Source of the DNA: an uncultured Eubacterium sp.
GTDB taxonomy: Bacteria; Bacillota; Clostridia; Lachnospirales; Lachnospiraceae
Direction of reading: 5' to 3'
Assembly: GCA_910579075.1 (NCBI GenBank)
Contig: CAJTSV010000112.1
Coordinates: 1 to 8,197 of the forward strand
DNA length: 8,197 nt
Part shown: positions 1 through 5,362 of the stretch, in pieces
Numbering within the stretch: the stretch's first letter is position 1
Layout: each line of letters starts with the position of its first letter
Notes under the pieces: model-generated
Database searches by the model: none
Seen by the model: the letters and a program-made list of their open reading frames with translations, nothing else
What the model was told of the DNA's origin: nothing
Made by a program: the position numbers and the translations under genes

Positions 1-411
1 TATGCCCAGGGACAGCTGGCAGGAACATCTTCTGCTGCATCTGGCAGTACAAATACGCTTGGGGATATCCTGAACCGGTATTTTGATTACGATGATTATC
101 TGGAATTTCTGCAGCTGTTTACAAGGGTGATTTATGAAAAGCTGACAGGCACGGAGCTGGAAAGCAGAAAACAGGAATCCGAAAGCAGCACGCAGACAGC
201 TGCCAGCGGCCAGGCGCAGCAGGCAGCGCAGCCGCAGGAAGCAGCACAGGCAAAAGAGCCGGTAAAAGTGCTGGCAATGAAAATCAAAGACGGAAACGGC
301 GTCAATACATTCCAGCAGCCAGAGTCATCCGGGGATGCTTACAAAGCATTCCAGTATATGACAGCAGGCGGGCAGAGCCGGATGTCGGTATTTTTGAATA
401 AGACGGTGTAG
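1..411 (+). CDS. Hypothetical protein, 3' end only (start outside window)
   Basis: The frame is open from the first base to the TAG at 409-411, giving 136 residues of a protein whose start lies upstream. A GTG at 127 could be called as a start, but the frame is open before it and no good Shine-Dalgarno precedes it, so I treat this as a C-terminal part. Residues about 21-50 are rich in aromatic and acidic residues (RYFDYDDYLEFLQLF) and look like an amphipathic helix. Residues about 57-87 form a low-complexity Gln/Ala/Ser linker. The last 45 residues look like a small folded tail ending in SRMSVFLNKTV. I see no transmembrane segment or catalytic motif and do not recognise the family. An intrinsic terminator 38 bp after the stop suggests it is the last gene of its transcript. 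Confidence 0.75.
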   Translation, partial: YAQGQLAGTSSAASGSTNTLGDILNRYFDYDDYLEFLQLFTRVIYEKLTGTELESRKQESESSTQTAASGQAQQAAQPQEAAQAKEPVKVLAMKIKDGNGVNTFQQPESSGDAYKAFQYMTAGGQSRMSVFLNKTV

Positions 412-448
412 TGCTTTTGGGGATAAGGGAGAAAAGCAGATTTGCGAT

Positions 449-483
449 GGTTACTGTTCACGGAGTGGACAGTAACCTTTTTT
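449..483 (+). terminator. Intrinsic terminator after the upstream hypothetical gene
   Basis: A 12-bp stem (449-460 with 466-477, one G-T wobble, core GGTTACTGT/ACAGTAACC) closes a 5-nt loop CGGAG. It is followed directly by six T residues (478-483). It sits 38 bp after the stop codon of the first gene, in the right orientation to end that transcript. Confidence 0.9.
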
Positions 484-493
484 GGAAGGAATA

Positions 494-528
494 CAGCCGG
501 GAAAATGTGAAAAAGAAAATCCCGGCTG
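494..528. repeat. Inverted repeat, 9-bp perfect arms, possible weak terminator of the minus-strand toxin-antitoxin operon
   Basis: The arms CAGCCGGGA (494-502) and TCCCGGCTG (520-528) are perfectly complementary around a 17-nt A-rich loop. The repeat lies 20 bp beyond the stop of the toxin remnant on the minus strand. There is no real T-run after it on either strand, so its role as a terminator is uncertain. Confidence 0.45.
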
Positions 529-548
529 ATATCGCAGAATCCCTAAAG

Positions 549-650
549 TCAGTAGAAAAGAATCATTGGTTTATTTGCCGTTTTCTTGTCTTTTTTAATC
601 CGCTCTATGAATTCAGCCATTGCATCTCGAGAAAAAGTGAAATCATTCAT
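549..650 (-). pseudogene. YoeB-type toxin remnant, truncated to 33 codons
   Basis: On the minus strand an ATG at 650 overlaps the old antitoxin stop (ATGAATGA), the overlap typical of a type II antitoxin-toxin pair. It opens a frame of 33 codons ending in TGA at 549-551. Residues 1-27 start MNDFTFSRDAMAEF and continue to a DKKT motif at residues 21-24. This resembles the N-terminus of YoeB/Txe mRNA interferases, where a beta strand is followed by a helix carrying D-K-K-T. After residue 27 the similarity stops: the next residues are PMILFY and then the stop. YoeB proteins are about 85 residues, and none of the three minus-strand frames in the remaining bases to the terminator carries the missing catalytic half. 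I conclude it was cut by a deletion and is non-functional. The family call rests on a short stretch; another RelE/ParE-fold toxin is possible. Confidence 0.6.
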
Positions 651-717
651 CAATCATAGCCCTCAATTCCTCGAGCGATTTATAAATAATTTCACCTTGT
701 TCCAGCTGGGCAAAGCT
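643..717 (-). pseudogene. Severed 3' end of the YefM/Phd antitoxin gene
   Basis: Reading the minus strand from 717 gives 24 codons, SFAQLEQGEII then YKSLEELR and AMIDE, with TGA at 643-645. This is a typical C-terminal toxin-binding segment of a YefM/Phd antitoxin. If the 161 bp between the two TA copies are removed, this piece joins in frame to codon 62 (Pro) of the upstream part. The restored protein would have 86 residues, the usual length for the family. The fragment has no start of its own. Its stop overlaps the toxin start by 8 nt, which fixes the original operon order as antitoxin then toxin. Confidence 0.75.
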
Positions 718-718
718 A

Positions 719-877
719 GTATAACCCGATTAAAATAAGTATACGTTTGACTGAGAATAAATTTTTGAGCGTACATGGCAAAAACCGGAGGTGTACCGGG
801 GTACATTGAGGATTTTTGCCATGTGCGCTCGGAAATTCAGGCCAGCCAAACGTGTGCTTATTTAAATTGGGTTATAC
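719..877. mobile_element. 159-bp palindromic MITE-like element inserted in the antitoxin gene, TA duplication in CTAG
   Basis: The whole segment is one long imperfect inverted repeat centred near 798. The left half starts GTATAACCC and the right half ends GGGTTATAC. The arms align over about 79 bp with one gap, roughly four in five positions identical by eye. The longest exact blocks are the termini and the ACATGGCAAAAA / TTTTTGCCATGT blocks. It encodes no transposase. TA at 717-718 and 878-879, each inside CTAG, flank it. Removing one TA plus the element restores the antitoxin frame exactly, which shows it is a real insertion. TA duplication at CTAG is known for IS630/Tc1-mariner elements; because CTAG is itself a palindrome, a 4-bp CTAG duplication of the IS5 type (YTAR) fits the sequence equally well. 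Most likely it is a non-autonomous miniature element moved by a transposase encoded elsewhere. Confidence 0.85.
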
Positions 878-1064
878 TAGGGTCTAATTTTTTTAAATAT
901 TCCTCATTCCTTTTTGCTTTTGCCATTTCGTTATACTCTTTTTCGGATACAATTACTACATTTTCATTTTTGGGCCGTGACACAACAAGCGTCTCACCGC
1001 CTATTACTTTATTGCACCATTCCTTAAAATTATCACGTACATCCATGCTTTTTACTGCTAACAT
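858..1064 (-). CDS. YefM/Phd-family antitoxin, C-terminus replaced by insertion (68 aa)
   Basis: The protein starts MLAVKSMDVRDNFKEW and has the Phd/YefM N-terminal fold, which dimerises and binds the operon's own promoter. Typical features are the early valine/arginine helix, the GGETLVVSRPKNENVV strand pair, and the SEKEYNEM helix at residues 40-47. Residues 1-62 are native. The last six (SITQFK) are read from the right end of the palindromic element, so the C-terminal toxin-neutralising segment is gone. The start is supported by GAGGTGAT (1068-1075) just before the ATG. A strong promoter lies about 40 bp upstream. Since the DNA-binding half remains, the product may still act as a repressor, but it should no longer neutralise a toxin. 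Many annotations would call it an intact antitoxin; the severed 3' end at 643-717 shows it is a disrupted gene. Confidence 0.8.
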   Translation of the reverse strand: MLAVKSMDVRDNFKEWCNKVIGGETLVVSRPKNENVVIVSEKEYNEMAKAKRNEEYLKKLDPSITQFK

Positions 1065-1103
1065 AATATCACCTCGTAATTTCGTATGGTTTTTCGTACT
1101 TTT

Positions 1104-1131
1104 ATTATATTTTGTAGTATGTGTATGTCAA
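1104..1131 (-). promoter_or_regulatory. Sigma-A-type promoter of the antitoxin gene
   Basis: On the minus strand TTGACA (1126-1131) and TATAAT (1104-1109) are separated by 16 bp; both hexamers are perfect consensus. The predicted start is near 1097. Between it and the ribosome site the word TACGA occurs three times (minus-strand offsets 0, 12 and 20), a possible binding site for the antitoxin's N-terminal domain. That last point is inference. Confidence 0.8.
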
Positions 1132-1181
1132 ATTATATTTTGCTGATTGTCTCAAAATAGATAGAAGATAGGGCAGAATAA

Positions 1182-1227
1182 AAATAAAGGCATTTCAAAG
1201 AGTGATTTCCTTGAAATACCTTTATTT
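1182..1227 (-). terminator. Intrinsic terminator of tRNA-Thr
   Basis: A 17-bp stem (1182-1198 with 1211-1227, one G-T pair or mismatch depending on the strand) encloses a 12-nt loop. On the minus strand it lies 12 bp after the 3' end of the tRNA and runs into TTTTATT. The stem is almost all A-T, so it may be moderate in strength and could also act on the opposite strand. Confidence 0.75.
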
Positions 1228-1239
1228 ATAGTCTTTCAA

Positions 1240-1312
1240 AGCTGCTGACGGGAATCGGACCCGTGACCTCCGCACTACCAATGCGACGCTCTACCGACTG
1301 AGCCACAGCAGC
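1240..1312 (-). tRNA. tRNA-Thr (anticodon GGT)
   Basis: The minus strand folds as a full cloverleaf of 73 nt. The acceptor stem is GCTGCTG/CAGCAGC, the D arm GCTC-AGTCGGTA-GAGC, the anticodon stem TCGCA/TGCGG with loop TTGGTAG (anticodon GGT, reading ACC), the variable loop AGGTC, and the T arm ACGGG/CCCGT. The discriminator base is T. The CCA end is not encoded; the next bases are TTG. The T loop is TCCGATT, so position 55, almost always T (pseudouridine), is C here. The gene has its own promoter and terminator and is transcribed away from mtlA. Confidence 0.95.
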
Positions 1313-1356
1313 CTGATGATTCTGATGCAATGAATACTTCAAAACCAACTTGAATC

Positions 1357-1385
1357 AGTATACTATGGCTTTGAAAAAATGTCAA
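1357..1385 (-). promoter_or_regulatory. Promoter of tRNA-Thr
   Basis: On the minus strand TTGACA (1380-1385) and TATACT (1357-1362) stand 17 bp apart, a near-perfect sigma-A promoter. The start would fall near 1350, about 38 bp before the mature tRNA 5' end at 1312. The strength fits a stable-RNA gene. Confidence 0.85.
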
Positions 1386-1393
1386 TATATTTT

Positions 1394-1413
1394 TTGTATT
1401 TTATTTGATACAA
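1394..1413. repeat. Small dyad TTGTAT-N8-ATACAA behind the tRNA promoter
   Basis: Perfect 6-bp arms separated by 8 bp lie just upstream of the tRNA -35 box and about 65 bp before the inferred mtl operator. It may bind a regulator, but the surroundings are very A/T-rich and chance is a fair explanation. Confidence 0.3.
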
Positions 1414-1426
1414 GAAAGCAGCTGTA

Positions 1427-1455
1427 GTAACAGGTCAGCTTGCCTGAACTGTTAC
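1427..1455. repeat. Inverted repeat with 12-nt arms between tRNA-Thr and the mtl operator
   Basis: GTAACAGGTCAG (1427-1438) pairs with CTGAACTGTTAC (1444-1455) with one mismatch around the loop CTTGC. No T-run follows on either strand, so a terminator is unlikely. Its position, about -128 to -100 relative to the mtlA start, would suit an extra operator or a barrier between the divergent units. Role unknown. Confidence 0.45.
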
Positions 1456-1478
1456 CAGCCGTAAGCTTAACAGGAGAT

Positions 1479-1501
1479 TTGGCAATAAGTCATAGTGCCA
1501 A
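1479..1501 (+). promoter_or_regulatory. Inferred MtlR operator of mtlA (TTGGCA-N11-TGCCAA)
   Basis: TTGGCA (1479-1484) and TGCCAA (1496-1501) form a dyad with an 11-bp centre; the arms extend outward to GAGATTTGGCA/TGCCAAATCTC (1474-1506). It lies about -76 to -54 from the predicted start and ends 17 bp before the -35 box. The same dyad with the same centre length and distance stands before mtlF. The known Bacillus subtilis MtlR site is TTGNCACA-N4-TGTGNCAA, placed similarly upstream of the promoter, so the TTGNCA/TGNCAA ends agree while the centre is 3 bp longer. A T-run follows the extended arms, so it could also fold as a terminator, but the second copy favours an operator. Confidence 0.75.
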
Positions 1502-1518
1502 ATCTCTTTTTCTATTTC

Positions 1519-1548
1519 TTGAAAAAAAGGGGGATGGCAGCGTATAAT
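1519..1548 (+). promoter_or_regulatory. mtlA promoter
   Basis: TTGAAA (1519-1524) and TATAAT (1543-1548) with an 18-bp spacer predict a start near 1555 and a leader of about 74 nt. The -10 is perfect, while the -35 is imperfect with a long spacer, as expected for an activator-dependent promoter. The words TTGAAAAAA and CGTATAATA are shared exactly with the mtlF promoter. Confidence 0.85.
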
Positions 1549-1561
1549 ACACTTAGCAGCC

Positions 1562-1596
1562 GGCAGGTTTCCTGCCCAGAAGTGACTGGCCAGTCA
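1562..1596 (+). other. Two hairpins in the mtlA leader
   Basis: GGCAGG-TTT-CCTGCC (1562-1576) begins about 7 nt after the predicted start. It is followed by the perfect 14-bp palindrome TGACTGGCCAGTCA (1583-1596). Neither has a T-run. A 5'-proximal hairpin could protect the mRNA, and the palindrome could bind a protein. The sequence shows only the symmetry. Confidence 0.5.
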
Positions 1597-1628
1597 TGCT
1601 TTGAAAACGAAAAAAAGAGGTGTGATTT

Positions 1629-3014
1629 ATGAAAGAACGAGTACAGACATTTGGAAGGTTTTTAAGCGGCATGGTAATGCCGAATATCGGGGCTTTTATT
1701 GCATGGGGACTGATTGCAGCACTGTTTATTGAGACAGGATGGGTTCCGAATGCAGCATTTGCCCGGCTGGTTGGCCCGATGTCACATGTGATGCTTCCGC
1801 TTCTGATTGCGTATACAGGCGGAAAGGTGGTGGCAGGCGACCGTGGCGGCCTGATTGGCGCGATTACGGCAATGGGCGTCATCGTGGCTTCGGAAAATCC
1901 GATGTTTTTAGGGGCAATGGCAGTAGGCCCTTTTGCCGGATGGGTCATTAAAAGGTTTGACAAAATGATGGACGGACATATTCCGCCTGGCTTTGAAATG
2001 CTGGTAAATAATTTTTCTGTCGGAATTATCGGCATGATTCTCTGCCTTCTGGCCATGCTCGGCGTAACGCCGCTTGTAAACGGCCTGACGGCCATGATGA
2101 GCTCGGGCGTCGGTTTTCTGGTAGAGCACAGCCTTCTGCCGCTGACCAGTGTTTTTATTGAACCGGCAAAGGTACTGTTTTTAAACAATGCGCTGAACCA
2201 GGGTATTTTTTCACCGCTTGGCATTCAGGAAGTACAGGAAGCGGGAAAGTCCGTATTTTTCCTGCTGGAAGCAAATCCGGGCCCAGGGCTTGGCATTCTG
2301 CTGGCATACTGCCTTGCAGGGAAGGGAAGTGCAAAAAGCTCTGCTCCGGGCGCGGTGATTATCCATTTTTTGGGCGGCATACATGAAATTTATTTTCCAT
2401 ACATACTGATGAATCCGTTTCTGCTGCTGGCAGTTATCGCAGGCGGCGCGGCGGGTGTCCTGACCTTCAGCCTTCTGGATGTGGGCCTGGTATCGACGGC
2501 TTCTCCGGGAAGCATCCTGGCCATTACAATGATGGCAGAACGGCACTGCTATGCAGGACTTTTCCTGGGAGTGGTGTTATCTGCGGCAGTTTCTTTTGCT
2601 GTTGCAATGCCGCTTTTGAAATTCCTTGGCAAAGATACCACGCTGGAAGAAGCGCAGGCACAAAAGGATGCCATGAAGCGCCAGGCAAAAGGAATTGCGC
2701 AGCCGCAGGCAGCTTCTGTATCGGGCAAAATAAATAAAATTGCATTTGCGTGTGATGCCGGCATGGGCTCCAGCGCGATGGGTGCAACGGTTTTAAAGAA
2801 AAAAATATCTGCGGCAGGCATTGAGGGGATTGAGGTCATTCATACGCCGGTTTCTTCGATACCGCAGGATGTGCAGATTGTGGTTACGCATCAGGAGCTG
2901 GGAGAGCGCGCGGCCCACAGCAATCCGAACGCAGAGCTGGTGCTGATTACCAATTTCCTGGCGGCGCCGGAATATGAGACACTGGTAGAAGACTTGAAAA
3001 AGAGAAATTTATAA
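1629..3014 (+). CDS. mtlA: PTS mannitol-specific transporter, EIICB component
   Basis: This membrane permease takes up mannitol and phosphorylates it to mannitol-1-phosphate. It has 461 residues, the length of an EIICB protein without the fused EIIA of the Escherichia coli enzyme. The start is supported by AAAGAGG 8 nt upstream and by the family N-terminus (VQTFGRFLSGMVMPNIGAFI). The hydrophobic IIC domain covers about residues 1-340 and carries the substrate-binding GIHE motif at 250-253 (E253 corresponds to E. coli E257). An Ala/Gln/Lys-rich linker (about 342-366) leads to the IIB domain with the phosphocysteine at C375 in CDAGMGSSAMGA. All of this is close to MtlA. One difference is Q191 in NALNQGIFSP, where E. 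coli MtlA has H195. The missing EIIA is supplied by mtlF. Expression is inferred to depend on MtlR through the upstream dyad. Confidence 0.96.
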   Translation: MKERVQTFGRFLSGMVMPNIGAFIAWGLIAALFIETGWVPNAAFARLVGPMSHVMLPLLIAYTGGKVVAGDRGGLIGAITAMGVIVASENPMFLGAMAVGPFAGWVIKRFDKMMDGHIPPGFEMLVNNFSVGIIGMILCLLAMLGVTPLVNGLTAMMSSGVGFLVEHSLLPLTSVFIEPAKVLFLNNALNQGIFSPLGIQEVQEAGKSVFFLLEANPGPGLGILLAYCLAGKGSAKSSAPGAVIIHFLGGIHEIYFPYILMNPFLLLAVIAGGAAGVLTFSLLDVGLVSTASPGSILAITMMAERHCYAGLFLGVVLSAAVSFAVAMPLLKFLGKDTTLEEAQAQKDAMKRQAKGIAQPQAASVSGKINKIAFACDAGMGSSAMGATVLKKKISAAGIEGIEVIHTPVSSIPQDVQIVVTHQELGERAAHSNPNAELVLITNFLAAPEYETLVEDLKKRNL

Positions 3015-3095
3015 AATTCTGCTGCCTGGCTGCATGTAACGCTGCAAGGCTGCATGCTGTGCGGGGACAGGATGGAATCTTGAAAGAAAGGATGC

Positions 3096-5195
3096 ATGCT
3101 TATGGAAATGACACCCAGGATGAAACAGATTTTTGAAGTGCTGCTTCAGGAGTCCTCTGCTGTTTCCGTAAAGTATCTTGCAGAACAGATAGGAGTCAGC
3201 CGCAGGACCGTGCAAAGGGAGCTGGAATCGGCTGGCACATGCTTAAAGGCATACGGGCTGGCGTTTGTTTCCAAAACAGGCGTCGGCATCTGGATAGAAG
3301 GCAGTGACGCGGAAAAAAAACGTCTGCTTGGGATTTGCAGGACAAAGGATGATTACGATGCCGGCAACCGGGAAGAACGCAGGAAGCGCCTGATACTGGA
3401 AATTTTGAAAGAAAAGGGGCTGCGCAAGCTCTATTATTACAGCAGCCGGTTTGCAGTCAGCGAAGCGACCGTCAGCACAGACCTGGAAGCGGTGGAAGGG
3501 TGGCTTACGCGTTACGGGCTGTATGTAAACCGCAAGCCCGGCAGCGGCATTTCCATCGATGGCAGCGAGGACAGCTACCGCCGTGCCATCCGTGCCTTTA
3601 TCAATGAAAATATCGATACAAAAATGGTACGTGAAATATACGGGGAAGAAGCGGATGAACCGGCACCGTATGATTCCTTAAAAAGAGGCAGTCTCGGGCA
3701 GATTTTGAATCATGATATCGTAAAGCGCGTGATGGACTGCATTACCCGGATGGGAAATGATAAAGTGCTGACCCTGACGGAAAATTCGTATGTGGGGCTG
3801 ATTATCCATATTTCCATTGCGATTAACCGGATTATGAAAGACGAGGTTATCGAACCGGATGAAAACTGGAGCCAGAATCTGGCAGAAGACGATGATTATG
3901 AGCTGGCCCGCGTGATTGTGGAAAAGCTGGAAGAAGAATTCCAGACAGATATACCGGATGTGGAGATTTCTTATATCTGCCTGCATTTAAAAGGGGCAAA
4001 GCATGAAAAAATCCGGTGGAACGACGACAGCCAGCTGGAAATGGAAAACAAGGAGCTCCAGCAGCTGGTCAATGATATGGTCGATGCGTATGACCCGAAA
4101 CAGGCATATTTTATGAAACAGGATGACGGATTTATCCAGGGGCTGCTGGCACATCTGCAGCCGACGCTCATCCGCCTGGTTTATGGAATGCAGATTCAAA
4201 ATCCTGTGCTGGACGACATCAAGGCAAGCTATCCGCAGATTTACAGGCGCTGTGAAAAAGTAGCCAGCGTGCTTGAGGCCTATACCGGAAAAAAGGTGCC
4301 GGAGCAGGAAACCGGTTTTCTGACTGTGCATTTCGGGGCTGCGATGGTGCGCCTGGAAGGACGCCAGGAAAAAATCCGCAAGGTGCGCACCGGTGTTATC
4401 TGTTCGAGCGGCATCGGCATTTCGCGCCTGATGTCATCCAAGCTGGAAAAGCTGTTTCAGGGCAGGATGCAGCTGACGGCATATGGCAAGCACGATATTA
4501 CGCCTTATATCCTGAGCAGGACGGATTTTTTTATATCCAGCATACCAATGGAACCGCTGGATGTCCCGGTGGTGCCGGTCAATCCGCTGTTAAGCGATGC
4601 GGACATCGAAAATATCGGGCGGATGGTAAGCAAATATGAGCGTCTGCCGCAGAAGCAGAAAGAAACGGATGAGTTTTCGATGCAGTTAGAAGAAATCAAT
4701 ATGGTGGCGTCGCAGATTAATACGCTGATTAAATATATGGATTTTTTCCGGGTGGACAGCCGCATCAGCTTTGGCGAGCTTCTGATTGCGGTATCGGAAA
4801 AAATGTCGCCGTATTCCGACCGCCAGGAGCTTATCCGCGAGGATATTTTAAGGCGTGAGCAGATAGCCAGCCAGATATTTGCAGAGTTTGGGTTTGCACT
4901 GCTGCATGCGCGTACAAAAGGGGTCGTGCGGCCGGAATTTTCCATCTGCATGACAAAAGACCTGGGCCCGTTTTTAAACCCGTACCTGAAAGGCATTCAG
5001 GTCGTCTTTATTATGCTGGCGCCTGTCGATAACAGCATGGCTGGAAATGACATGATGGGTTATATCAGCAGCATGCTGATTGAAGAATACGAATTTATGG
5101 ATATCGTGCTGACCGGAGACAAAGAAGGCATGCGCCAGATGCTGTCGAAGAACCTGAAGAAATATTTTAACCAGTATCTGGCACGGCTTTCCTGA
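3096..5195 (+). CDS. mtlR: PRD-domain transcriptional activator of the mannitol operon
   Basis: A 699-residue MtlR, close to the roughly 690-700 of its family. Domains in order: winged helix 1 (about 5-60, VKYLAEQIGVSRRTVQREL), helix-turn-helix 2 (about 98-155, FAVSEATVSTDLEAV), PRD1 (about 200-305), PRD2 (about 315-420), a EIIB-Gat-like domain (about 430-515), and a EIIA-Mtl-like domain (about 555-695). All regulatory phosphorylation residues are present: H238 and H297 in PRD1, H353 and H412 in PRD2, C436 in the EIIB-like domain (ICSSGIG), and H604 in the EIIA-like domain (ALLHART). In Bacillus relatives, phosphorylation of PRD2 by HPr activates and phosphorylation of the EIIB-like cysteine by the mannitol EIIA inactivates; I infer the same here. 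The gene follows mtlA by 81 bp with no evident promoter. AAGAAAGG (3084-3091) is 4 nt from ATG 3096 and 10 nt from ATG 3102, so the start may be Met3. Confidence 0.95.
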   Translation: MLMEMTPRMKQIFEVLLQESSAVSVKYLAEQIGVSRRTVQRELESAGTCLKAYGLAFVSKTGVGIWIEGSDAEKKRLLGICRTKDDYDAGNREERRKRLILEILKEKGLRKLYYYSSRFAVSEATVSTDLEAVEGWLTRYGLYVNRKPGSGISIDGSEDSYRRAIRAFINENIDTKMVREIYGEEADEPAPYDSLKRGSLGQILNHDIVKRVMDCITRMGNDKVLTLTENSYVGLIIHISIAINRIMKDEVIEPDENWSQNLAEDDDYELARVIVEKLEEEFQTDIPDVEISYICLHLKGAKHEKIRWNDDSQLEMENKELQQLVNDMVDAYDPKQAYFMKQDDGFIQGLLAHLQPTLIRLVYGMQIQNPVLDDIKASYPQIYRRCEKVASVLEAYTGKKVPEQETGFLTVHFGAAMVRLEGRQEKIRKVRTGVICSSGIGISRLMSSKLEKLFQGRMQLTAYGKHDITPYILSRTDFFISSIPMEPLDVPVVPVNPLLSDADIENIGRMVSKYERLPQKQKETDEFSMQLEEINMVASQINTLIKYMDFFRVDSRISFGELLIAVSEKMSPYSDRQELIREDILRREQIASQIFAEFGFALLHARTKGVVRPEFSICMTKDLGPFLNPYLKGIQVVFIMLAPVDNSMAGNDMMGYISSMLIEEYEFMDIVLTGDKEGMRQMLSKNLKKYFNQYLARLS

Positions 5196-5258
5196 GCGGG
5201 GGCGGATTCGATGCCAAAGATACAGGAAGCAAAGCATCAGGAAACAGAAGAAAAGAAA

Positions 5259-5280
5259 TGGCACTATCTGATAATGCCAA
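5259..5280 (+). promoter_or_regulatory. Inferred MtlR operator of mtlF (TGGCA-N11-TGCCAA)
   Basis: TGGCA (5259-5263), 11 bp, then TGCCAA (5275-5280), continuing as TGCCAAATC as in the mtlA copy. It ends 17 bp before the -35 box, the same distance as at mtlA, and starts about 75 bp before the predicted transcription start. The 11-bp centre differs from the mtlA one, so only the half-sites, their spacing and their placement are conserved. This is what a dimeric activator site should look like. Confidence 0.75.
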
Positions 5281-5297
5281 ATCCAAGCTTCTTTCAA

Positions 5298-5327
5298 TTG
5301 AAAAAACGCCGCACAGGGACGTATAAT
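5298..5327 (+). promoter_or_regulatory. mtlF promoter
   Basis: TTGAAA (5298-5303) and TATAAT (5322-5327) with an 18-bp spacer lie in the 245-bp gap between mtlR and mtlF. The predicted start is near 5334, leaving a leader of about 107 nt. It matches the mtlA promoter in TTGAAAAAA, in CGTATAATA and in spacing. It should drive mtlF, the kinase and the dehydrogenase as a second transcript. Confidence 0.85.
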
Positions 5328-5362
5328 AAGCACAGGAAGAAAAAAGAAAACGTCTGGTATTT

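Noticed and set aside
411..659. 82-codon plus-strand frame with a GTG/ATG-like start just after the first gene
   Set aside because: It runs through the intrinsic terminator at 449-483 and lies opposite the readable toxin remnant on the minus strand; it has no ribosome site and no recognisable domain.
775..1146. 123-codon plus-strand frame
   Set aside because: It is the opposite strand of the antitoxin gene and half of the palindromic element, and it has no ribosome site; the antitoxin reading has family similarity, promoter and Shine-Dalgarno.
1371..1400. Plus-strand TTGAAA with TGTATT 18 bp later as a second mtlA promoter
   Set aside because: The -10 is poor and the bases overlap a much better minus-strand tRNA promoter.
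1474..1511. Hairpin plus T-run read as an intrinsic terminator or attenuator of mtlA
   Set aside because: It lies upstream of the mtlA promoter and no plus-strand gene precedes it nearby. The same half-sites, centre length and promoter distance recur before mtlF without a T-run, so a protein operator explains both better.
1602..1615. CcpA cre-like site TGAAAACGAAAAAA in the mtlA leader
   Set aside because: The left half fits the cre consensus, but the right half fails at two conserved positions and lies in an A-run. It is a weak match that could only be accepted with binding data.
1553..2224. 223-codon minus-strand frame, and other long minus-strand frames opposite mtlA, mtlR and the dehydrogenase
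   Set aside because: They are shadows of strongly conserved plus-strand genes and show no ribosome sites or domains of their own.
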